Assembly: GCA_949775045.1 (NCBI GenBank) | Contig: OX459110.1 | Span: 5,154,229-5,218,228, forward strand | Source: Metridium senile | Lineage: Eukaryota; Cnidaria; Anthozoa; Actiniaria; Metridiidae | Direction of reading: 5' to 3' | DNA length: 64,000 bases | Shown: positions 48,401 through 60,400 of the stretch, one piece after another | How positions within the stretch are numbered: position 1 is the first letter of the stretch | Layout of the letters: each line of letters opens with the position of its first letter | Translations under genes and position numbers: made by a program | The notes under the pieces: generated by a model | What the model was told of the DNA's origin: nothing | Seen by the model: the letters and a program-made list of their open reading frames with translations, nothing else | The model's database searches: none

Positions 48401-51400
48401 GAAATTCATTTAATGTACAGCAATTTAAAAAATGACCATTTTTCACGTTATTTTTCTATGATGTAAATCGCATTTTTGACCTTGAATTTTTTTTTATCAA
48501 AATTGTTTTTTGGCTAATAAGCCGTTTTTGCAACAAAATTTAGTACTTGCGCTATGAGCCTGGCAATTTTTTCAACTTTATTTCACTTCACGAACTGAGC
48601 TGTGGAAGTTTGATAGCATACTGCTTTAAGAAACTTATGTTAAGTCTCAAATCATCTCGGTTTTCTGCCAAAATTATGCGCTTGCTGATTGTGTTCCTCA
48701 AGTAGTAACTAAAGGCAAAACCTGACCCTTAAATAAACGAAACTCCGATATCCAACGATGTCTTGAAACGATTTGAAAACTCTTGAGCACTGGGTTTTAC
48801 AAAACAGCATAGTTTTCACACAAAATGTGGACTCAGGAATAATAATATAATAATAACTAACATTTCTATAGCGCCTATCAAATCCTGTCCTAGGCGCTTT
48901 ACAATGTACACTCAAAAATAAGGTAATTTCAAAAAGATAAGTTTTAAGTTTAGATTTGAAAACGTTCAGATAAGAGTTTCACAAGTGCGGATATGGAGCG
49001 ATTATAGAATACTATTATCAGGCAACCTGTTCCAATGTTTAGGAGCACGAACGTAAAAGGATCTTGAACCATATTAGATTAGACTATTGTAGATTGTAGT
49101 TTACAGAGTTGAGTAAGTCTCAGTGTAGAAGATGATCATGACCGGAGAGTTTTTGGGGGACAGTAACGAGTTCTTGAATGTAACACGGAGACTGTTTGTG
49201 TAATGCTTTGATTGTTGAAGAAAACTTCATTTGAGCGAGCATTGTGAAAAAGTGAAAAAGACCATTTTTAATTTTCACACCTTCCGGTCAGTTGTTTGGT
49301 GTAATTTGGGTTGATTTGGGAAGGTTTGAAAATAAGCTAAAGAAAAAAAGTCATTTACTAGGTCGTTCTCATTTTGACCGCTTCAATTATATTAAAGCGG
49401 TATTTTTCATTAATTCTTCAAGAACATAGGTGTAATTTCCTTTTAATATCACATATATAAAAAATACGAGTTTCTGAGAATAAAAGTGCAGGGCAATGAA
49501 TCAATTTTAAAGCACAAAAGTCCCCGGATGTATGCAATTAATTAATTGCACGGTATTAAGAAATATTCACAGTTCATCAGCTAATCGGAAGCGAGTATTT
49601 TTTATAGATGTGATATTATAAAGAATATATTACACGCTACCCTGTAGATTGTTGGATTCAATCGAACCGAACGCTTGAAGAGGTATATTGAGAGAATATG
49701 ACATTAGCTGAAATAATTTGCTGAATTTCATTTGTTACCGAGTTTTATTTTTCAAAAAGTAATCGGAAATTTAGTCTTTATTACGTCGGTATCTTGCATG
49801 ATTATCTATAACTCAAAAAACAATGAAAAGAAACGAAAAGATAAGAAATTTTTTTTTATAAAAACCTTAATTTCATCAAGAATTACTTATTTAGCTGATT
49901 ATCGCGTAAAAAGCCCTTTCAGCTAATCGGAGTGAATTGCTTGATCTGATTACTATCTGATTGGTATCTGATTACTTGGAGATGCGAGGGAAAATAGGTT
50001 ATATTCATCATAAACAGATAATTCAACATAATGACGTTTCGAACGTCATTCCATCCATTAGGCTAGGTTTACACGGTACCGGATGAATTTTTGACCGGTC
50101 AAAAGATTGTTCTGGACATGCTGTACACACGGAACCGATCAATGTTTTCGCTCAGTTCAGACGAATATTTGATAACAAAATAATAATAATAACAAACATT
50201 TATATAGCGCCTATCCAATCCTGTCCTAGGCGCTTTACAATTCAATGTACACTCAAAATTAATAAAATTACAGTTATTAGGAAAGGTAAATATTTTCAAA
50301 AAGATAAGTTTTAAGTTTACGTTTGAAAATGTTCAAAGTTTCACAAGAGCGGATATTGTCAGGCAAGCTGTTCCAAAGTTTAGGAGCACAAACGGAAAAG
50401 GATCTGGAACCATATGACTTCAGATTATAGTTTACAGAGTTGAGTGTTAGTGTAGATGACGACCGGAGAGTTCTTGGAGGACAGTAACGAGTTATAAGTT
50501 CTTGAATGTAAGACGGAGACTGTTCGTGTAATGCTTTGAAAGTTATTAAAATAAGTTTGAATTTTATACGTTCAGAGATAGGCAGCCAGTGTAATTCGAT
50601 AAGTGTTGGAGTTATATGGTCGTACTTTGAGGACATTGCAATCATTGCAATCGGTTAGGCGTCCAAATCATTGCTCGTTTAACGTGGTCCCGTGTGAACG
50701 GAACCCCTAAGCGGATGTTTTTTTGACCGGTCAAAAATTCGTCCGGTACCTTGTAAACGTAGCCTTAGTTTTTGGTAAAGATTCGAGCATTTTTTAGGGC
50801 AGGGCAAAATTGGGAACAAACAGACAAATTAGAACGAATAATTGTAAGGTGTGAAAACTTGTCCAGTCAAAATCAAATGCTTTACATAACAAACACACAT
50901 AGCATACACGCATAACAAACATTATCTATTGATCCATTTATTCGCCTATTATCTATACAATATTTTATTTAAATATTTATACACTCGTTGTTGCACAATT
51001 TGACGACTCGTTCACCGTTTCTTCTTCAGTAATTGGTTGGACTTTGTTGCAAGTCAACTTCCAAAATGAGAAGAATCTATGTCTGGCTTTTTTATCTGAC
51101 ATAATGTAGATATACGGTAAAATACCAAATGAAACAAAGCTTAGCAGGTGGCAGAAGGCGTAGGCACAAACGATTTCATACCTTGATAAACCGTATGCAT
51201 TGAGCAAGCCCCGAGTCACTCCGAACGGGGTCCAGATTGTGAAATAAATAACTATTGTTACAACTGCTATTTTATACAAGTTTATTTCTATTCTTGTTCT
51301 TCCCTGTCCGAGAACAGTTTGAATACTACTTAACTGCTGTTTGATTTCTAAGTGAACTCTACGAATGGTTAAAAAATAGATAGGATTACACGTGAAATTC

Positions 51401-54400
51401 CAGATCAAAACAAGAACGACTCCAAAATAGGCTGAATTCCGTGAATTATTACCATGTTTGTATTCCGTTACAACTTGCATTAACTGAAATGGTATAGCAG
51501 TCTTATTAATGAGCTTCACAAAATGTCCTGTGAAAGTTAGTAAAGTGCTAAATGATATAAACACCCAAAGGAAACCAGACAGTTTCTTTGCTCTTGAGAC
51601 AGAGAGGGTCCTTTCTGCAGGTAGTTTAGTAAAAGCCTCGTATCGATCGTAGCACATAGCTGCTAGAGTGTGCATCCCAACACCAAGACAGTTAAACTGT
51701 GAGAGCAACAACAAGCAATAGACTAACACCTGTGTCTCGAAGTAACTCGTTCTTAGAATAGTTGTACAGTAAACGACGTAAAAACACGGCAATGAAACCA
51801 CAATACCCTGCAAGTTATTAAACGACAAATTGACCAGGAATACAGTGTAGATTGACGGGCTTGTTTGAAGTTCTCTTGACGAGAACAGTACAATGAAGAC
51901 GTTACCAATCAGTCCAGCAACGATCGTCAGGGATGTAAGGAGAGTAAACGGCAGAGAACCAAATGTACAGACCTGGTCTACTGTTGAAACGGAGGAAAAA
52001 TACGGCGCCCATGTTGTGTTGTTCATGATGTCCTTAAATCCAAGAAAGATATTTTTCTACGGGACAACCTTTATAGTATACGCTTATTGAACCAACCATC
52101 TGTTTTGAATATACATCTACTGATAAAACTGAATTACTGAACTGAATCCTTTCAATTCTTCTTCCTGACCAACTTCCTACTACAATGAATCTCTTAAAGT
52201 GCACCTGACGCCCTTCATGATATTTTGCAAATCTGTTTGACATGAGGTACACCTCATGTCAAACAGATAATAAGTGTACTTAATTTTTTTCTTGATGTCG
52301 ACATCTCCTTTCTGAGATATAAGTATTTGAAATCTGAAAATGCAAATGAAGTGACGTCTACCCAGGCCTCATTAAATATACAAAAGTTCTCTGGAAATAA
52401 TTATAGCAATTTTTTAAAGCTCAATATCTGTATTACTAATATTTACACTACCATTAACATTTTTACTTCTTTACAAAAACAAGCTTGCTGTCAGCTTTGA
52501 AACAAAACTTTGACAAATTCCTGGGATGACGTCACCTCATTTGCATTTTCAGATTTCAAATGTTCATATCTCAGAAAGGAGGGGTCGACATCAAAAAATA
52601 TTAAGTACACTAATTATACACCTCATGTACAACAGATTTGCAAAATATCATGAAGGGCTCAGGTGCACTTTAATTTATTGTTGTACAACACATACAATGT
52701 AGATGTAGAGATAATAATATACTAAACTACTACTTTGTTAAGGTGTTTTTTATTTATCCCCGAATCTTGTAGGTATCAAAAAAGTATATTGTGGACGTTG
52801 TGAATACAACGTATTTAGATATTCCATATCATTAGATCAGAGTTAATAGAGGGATTGGTTATGATACCCGGCATACTTCAAAGGACAGGCCTATTGTTTC
52901 ACTTTTGATGTTGAACCGTACCATCACGTGACCTCAACCGTTTATTTTATTTATTGAAAAACCTTTTTGATGTACAAAAACCTTTCTTGATGCTCAAATT
53001 TTTTGATGTACGAAAAAAACTTTTTGGTGTAAAACATTAAAAAAATTGCTTATTGATTCCAATCGATATTGATTGAAGCCAGTCGATAACAATCGATTGC
53101 GATGCACTTAATTGAGAAAATTGTGTGACTATCGCGATTGATATCAATTAACTAATTTTAATCGATTGATATCAATTTATTGATTGGTTTTCGATCTTCG
53201 ATTTTCATACGCGGGCTGTGAGATGAGTAGCGGTTAACATGGTAACCTTGTTACGTCAACGGAGCACGACAATACTATATGATCCACAAAATTGATAAAT
53301 GTGTCGGTCGTAGGAGAGGGTTTCCCAAGTACTGTTTAAATAACTTATTGGCGACTTGAAAGCAACTATCAAAAGCGCAATGGTTGCAAAGTGTTGATTG
53401 TTTGAGGCGCCCGTGCTTACGTGAAAAACGTCTACGTGGTCTCGTTGACCCATGAGTAAGAAGCATGACAATGCTAGTGAACACTTTGCATTTAAGATTA
53501 TTTTGAAAGACTTTTTCAAACTTACATTATTAAAATCCTTTTTTTTTTTTGATACCGTATAAACTTTCTGAAAACTAGGCAACTCTCGAACTATAAGCGA
53601 AATAAATAGCACATACTTTGACGCAAAAAACTCCTAGGGAAACCAGGGGCGGATCCAGAAATTTGACAAGGGGAGGTAAATTTTGATATCGTTTTTGCGG
53701 ATAACGGCAGACACAAGAGCGCAAAGATCGTAATGTGCCCGCTTTTCTTTGCTAAAACAGGACTTTACTGCAAAAAGAGGGGTGGAAAGTCACCCAGTTC
53801 AGGGTGTTCGGAAAGGGTGTATACATTCCGCATATATTATCAGTGTCGTTATCTCGATATCACGTGACAAGTTTATTTGTGTTTGGTTCGTGCTTAGAAT
53901 TGTTTCAAAGCCGAATTTTTTGCGTCATGTTTACAGTGGAAAAGGGCGAAAAGCCAAATCTCTGGCCTATATTTATAAAACTACGGAACGCACCATAAAA
54001 CTCAACTCACTTATTGAATCAACCATCTGTTTTGAATATACATCTACTGATGAAATCGAATTACTGAAATCCTTTCAATTCTTCTTTCTGGCCAACTTCC
54101 TACTACAATGAATTTCTTAATTTATTGTTGTACAACACATCACAATGTAGATGTAGAGATAATAATATACTAAAATACTACTTTGTTCAGGTGTTTCTTG
54201 AACAGTCAATCACTGTCAAAATATTTATTTATTTATTTATCCCTGAACCTTGTAGGTATCAAAAAAGTATATTGTGGACGTTGTGAATACAACGTATTTA
54301 GATATTACATATCATTAGATCAGAGTTAATAGAGGGATTGGTTATGAAACCCGGCATACTTCAAAGGACAGGCCTATTGTTTCGGTTTTGATGTTGAACC

Positions 54401-57400
54401 GTACCATCACGTGACCTCAACCTTTTATTTTTTGATGTACTAAAAACCTTTTTGATGTTTAAAAACCTTTTTGATGTACAAAAACCTTTTTCATGTACAA
54501 AACACCTTTTTGATGTACAAAAACCTTTTTGATGTACAAAAACCTTTTTGATGTTTAAAAACCTTTTTGATGTACAAAAACCTTTTTGATGTACAAAAAC
54601 CTTTTTGATGTACAAAAACCTTTTTGATGTACAAAAACCTTTTTGATGTACAAAAACCTTTTTGATGTACAAAACACCTTTTTGATGTACAAAAAAACTT
54701 TCTTTTTGATATTTAAAAAGCTTTTACATGTACGAAAAACCCTTTTGATGTACAAAAAATATGTTTGATGTACTGAACAAAACTTTTTGATGCTTAAAAA
54801 CCTTTTTGATGTACAATAAAACCTATTTTGATATACAAAAAACTTTTTTAATGTTTAAAAAGCTTTTAGACGTACAAAGAACCTCTTTGAAGTATTAAAA
54901 TATTTTTGATGTACAAAAGATGCTTAAAAGGTGACTGACTACTTTTGGAAATAATGTTAAACGTTTCTTTAAACTACGATTTTATAATATGAAATTTAAA
55001 TGCTGAATCCAAATATGAATAGAAAAATGGAGTGTCCCGAGCCCATTTTCGAGATATTCAGAATTAATGAATCCAACGCGTGGAAATTGTAGCAAAATTT
55101 GAAATTAGTTTTTTTATATACTATATAAATCACAAATGCCAGCTAATAAATCTTTCTAAAATACAACATGGACAGTTTTGAATAAAAGACAGAAATACCT
55201 TGACCTGTCATATTTCGTCTTTTCAGTGCTTTCAAAACTCGTATGAAGTCGAACCAAAACTCCTACGAAAACTTTTTTTTTTTTGTACATTAGAAAAATA
55301 AACTTTTTAAAAAATTTTGATAGAACGTAGATTTTTCGACGTTCTTTCAATTAATCATAACAAAAGTATAGAGTCCCGTGCAAAATTCGAGGGTTTTGCC
55401 CTGTTGAAGCTCAAAACATGTATGGTTCTTAAATAAAAGTTTGTATTTTATTCATCGTGGGCTCGAATCGAACGTTCAAAAGGCGTACAAAAGTAGCCAG
55501 TCACCTTAAAAACATTATAATATTTGCTAGTTCTTATATAGCGCATTTCCAGAACTGCTCAACGTGTTCGAGTTGAAGGTATATTAAGGCGCATTAAGCT
55601 GCCATCATACAACCCATGTCAGAACACGGAGTTCTTTTATTGTTTGTAATGTTGTTGATGTTGTTGTTGTTGTTGTTGTTTTATTTTTTTTATTTTTTTT
55701 GAGAGACGGGACCTCCATTTTACGTCGTTATCCGAGAGGACAAAAAAAATATGTGTGAAATAAATTGAAATATAAGTACCTGGCCTCTTGATAGGATGCT
55801 TGATATAGTACTGGCTTCTCTCTTGGCTGTAGGAACCCTATGATACAAACCATTGTATAATTAGACTGCTTCTTGATGGCTCAGGTAGTAGATAATCAGA
55901 TTGTTATATCAGGTTCTTAGACAAATTAACAACTGACTTGATAATTGTTATCTGAACATGCCAGACCACAGGCATCCCAACTAGTCTATCCTAGGAATTT
56001 TTTTTAGAGCGAATTATATTTTTTTTTTTTACGGACAAAAAAATACTTTGCTACTTGACTTGAACGTGTGGATGGGCTTCCTGTGGTGGTTGGTTTGTCG
56101 TGCGGAATCAAGAATCGCACGTAACTCGTATCCACGCCCATTCAAAACAAATGCACCACTGGAACCCCACCCGTGCGCTCAGACTTCTCTCAATATGGCG
56201 CTCGGCGCGCGGTAAAAAATTACTTTATTCTTATTAAAAAAAATCCTCAAATAAAATAGTTGGGCTGTCTGTGACCAGACTTCTGTTGCTTCTATTGTCT
56301 CCCCACACATTCACTAATCTGCATTGTGGGGATGTAAAAGAACTAGAAGAAGCAAAATTAGCTAACTAATTAACTGCTAAACATTGACGATTGTTAACTG
56401 TCGATGATCCGAAAGTATAACCGGTAATATTTCATGTAATATTTCACATGAAAAGTGCACTATACACAAATTATATATCATTCATTCTTAATAATAGCAA
56501 CTTTGTAGCAAATCCTGCAATCTGATTAGTGTAGAGCAGTGCTATTACCATTCTATATCATTTACACAGTACTAAGATGACTATAGAGATTTATATGTGG
56601 AACACATAGATATGAAATTTATTTCAAGTTTTCAGCTTCATATCTAACGAGGGAGCGGATTGAACGAGGGGTAAAAGTGAACGAGTAAGCAAAGTGAATG
56701 AGGGAGCGAAGTAAACGGGGGAGCGAAGTGAAAGAGGGAGCGAAGTGAACGAGGGAGCAAAGTGAATGCGGGAGTAAGGTGAACGGGGGAGCGAAGTGAA
56801 AGAGGGAGCGAAGTGAACGAGGGAGTGAAGTGAACAAGTGAGATATCAAGACTGAACATCAAGCACCCACGTATCAATCTGTTAATTATATAGCATAAAA
56901 TGTTTTAAATCAATATATTTCTTTTAAACGTTAAGAACATAGACATGTGTTATCAATAGAAATATCAACACTGGACACATGTGCAATACAACTTTTATCA
57001 GTATGTGAAATCCTTATAAAACACTATAAGCTATATAATAAATAGGCTTGAAATGTACTTTGTATAATGTTAACATACCCAGAAGCAGTAGCGACAGGAG
57101 GTTGTATTGCAGCATTGGTAGGAGCTGGCATTGCTGTACTGCTTGGGCCTGGTGTTGGCCTGGTATTCACCTGCAACACAGACAACATATCATATTAAAT
57201 AAATGTGCTACTTGAATTGGAAGCAAGAAATTATGTAATATACAGTAAATACCCGCATATAAGAACCAGTGGATTAAGAACCATAGGCTAAAATTTGTTT
57301 TTTAAGCACCTGTTAAAAAGAACCACTTTAGCCTAAGAAATTAGACTGGTTCTTATTTGAAAGGTTTCAAGATTTATTTGGATATATTTTATTATTTCTA

Positions 57401-60400
57401 TTTTTCACAAGTGTAAAATTATACATGTACAGTACTGACTATTACTGTAACAGTATTTTTTCTTTGATTCTTTCAAAAAAGATGTTATGTTATGTATATG
57501 TTTATATTAAGTAATAAAAACACTATATTATGGAAATTGTTCTTGCTTTGTAAATAGGAACCATTAAGAACCACAATAGCCTAATTTCTCACTAAATACC
57601 AATTACTTAAGAACCACTTTAGCCTTACCTCGGAAAACAGTGGTTCTTATATGCAGGTGTTTACTGTATTAGTTAAAAATACTGATGAAAACAACCATAT
57701 GTTACAAAATGCAGCACAATTTTCATTATTAAAATGTAGAACTGAGAAGCTTTAGATATACAAATTACCTCGGCAAAAACTAAGTGAGACAAAAAGGGAA
57801 CACTAGTCTTCACTGTAATGTGCATGCTTTAGGGGCTTCATTTAAAAAAAAACTCCGCACTACACAATGTGGTTGGCAGTCATCAAGGAATCATGTTAAC
57901 TGAAAAACAACATTGCATGGAAGGGGGAGGGGAGGATTATAGTGAAAATGTATAGTTAAAGGTCACAATAGAGAAAACCATAAAAGTGTCTTGACCACTA
58001 GTTTTTGCCAAGATTGTAGTAGGCTGTAGTAATTAAGGTGATTGCTCTGTAATTGAGTCTACCTGTGAAAATCGCTCAACATTCAATATTTTGGAACTTT
58101 TGGAGGCGAAATCAACTTAAAAGTGCTTTCTATGTTCCTGCCCCTAAAGTTTGAATAACTATGTGTAAACAAAAAACAGGGGTAACCAAACTTGTTTGCA
58201 AGATATATATTTTTTAAATTTTGTCATTTTGGGGTAAAAAGTAAGTATTTTCTAAGTCTGGGAATATTGTGTTTGTAAAATATTTCTTAGCCCAAAGTTT
58301 TCAGATTTTTTGTGTTGTTTTGCCCCTTAAGCCCCCCTCCTTATAAGAAATGAACATCTGCTCGCAGGGTAACTAATACTGTAATTCACTGAATATTAGT
58401 GTAAGTGCATTTTTCATTAAACTTTATTTATTTTACTATTTCCATAAAAAATACTTTAAGCTCTCCTGGCCAGTACTCATACTCATGATCTTAATTAGAA
58501 GAAAAAATTGATTTATTAATAAACACAGTATAATATTGTATAATAGTATCACTGGAAAAATTGTGAATTTCTCAAGTAGGAATGTGCATATTTGCATAAA
58601 GAAAGCTATTGTCTTGGCCTGGAGAACTACATGTATGAGAATGAACTTACTGTCAAGCCACAAATGTTCCTCTTTCTGGATGACCTACCAGCTAGCAAAT
58701 AAATGAAATACAATACAATCAATACAGCTAGTACATAGTAGTTATACAATGAGTGGCATACCGTGCAATATCCCAGGAGTCATTTGTATTTGCTAGTATA
58801 CACACAAGTCCCTAGATGAGTGTGTATGCACTGTATGTCATGAGAAAACATTGTATAACTATTGTATCCCACAACATATAATATAAAGAGAACATGCAAT
58901 GTCTCCTGGGGAGATGCAGTTGACAACCGCCGAATATACAACAGCTTTCAAGCATTCTGATTGGCTGTATTTTATATGATGTAATATAAATGCAGATTTT
59001 GATGATTTTGGTTAGCATATTATTCAGAAGTCTGTATACAATCATTTGTTTTTTATTTAACTTTTTGTATTGATACCAATATCATAATTACTGAATTGCA
59101 AAAACAAGACAAATAAACAACTGACTGTACTCAGACTTTTAAATATATCAGACTTTTAAATATATCAGACTTTTAAATATATCAGACTTTTAAATATATC
59201 AGACTTTTAAATATATCAGACTTTTAAATATATCAGACTTTTAAATAATACATATAAAAGTGCTATCATGACTGAGGATGATATCTCAGCTGGTTGATAA
59301 TCGTACCATGTAACCCTCAATCTGCAAGAACTTGCATGGACTTTCAAGTTTCTGCCAAGAATTAATTAAGATATTCCCAAGATCCTTCAAAGAAATTAAC
59401 TTGCCAAGGTTTTAGTAAGAATTAGACTTATACTTATACTTAAGATCTTAAGGAGGCTTCCTACAGTTTTTCTAGTGCTCAATCGGTCAACTTTAAACCG
59501 CTGTAGATAGATCTGATATGCAAACACCCACAGCTATCACACTTTGCCCACTTGTTACATAAAGATTGAAGTTTGTGAGGGTGTGTCATTTGTTTACATC
59601 GGCATTACCATAGCGACGAAACAATGACATCGCGGTTTTTGATTAGCAGCGATTTTACACATTTTTCGATCTAAACTTTTAAATTAACAACCTTCACAGT
59701 GCTAATATATAGCTGTTTGCCTAGAAGTATACGAGGTTTTTTTTGTTTTTGTTTTGGTGTCTGAAAACCATCTTTTACGCAGTGTAAAACAGTCGAAATG
59801 ATTTTTACGCAAGACACACGTATGGCAGCACAGCAGAGTGAAAAGCGTAACACCATGGCAACGCCATGCCTCTAATTAGCATACTGAAGCATGCCTTTAT
59901 GCTGGAATATGAGCTTGCAAACATCAACATGAACCTAGAATCTTGAGCGCAGAGTTACACAGCATAATCCCAACTTTGGAATTTTATTTGAGTACCTTAA
60001 AAAGCTTCAATCAAGTAGACGCTTGGACAGTGTATTGAAAATATTCTCAAGTTTAACTCACGGAAGTTAGAAAAAAATCATTGGACGGGTTTTTCTTAAA
60101 GTTCATTGAGCGTTATTTTCATGATTTTTGCTAAAAATCAGCCCAATTTTGTGTCTAAGTTGAAGCACACTGACGGTGATCCAAAGCACCTTCTGACTTG
60201 AAATTTTGCAGACAAGTAGTCTAAAGCTGGAGCAAGATTTGTGCAGTTGAAGGGATTGTTAGGGTGTTTTCTTTGCAAAGTTATTGGATGGCAAATAAGA
60301 AAGAGTGAATTTGTAGCTTAAAAAAATTGCCTCTCAAATTATTCAAAATCGGCTTTTACGATTTTCTTCAAACCTCATATACTTCTAGTCAAACAGCTAT

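Noticed and set aside
54361..54755. Minus-strand frames of the form [12 protein letters not shown]
   Set aside because: They read through the 19-bp tandem repeat and carry no independent information.
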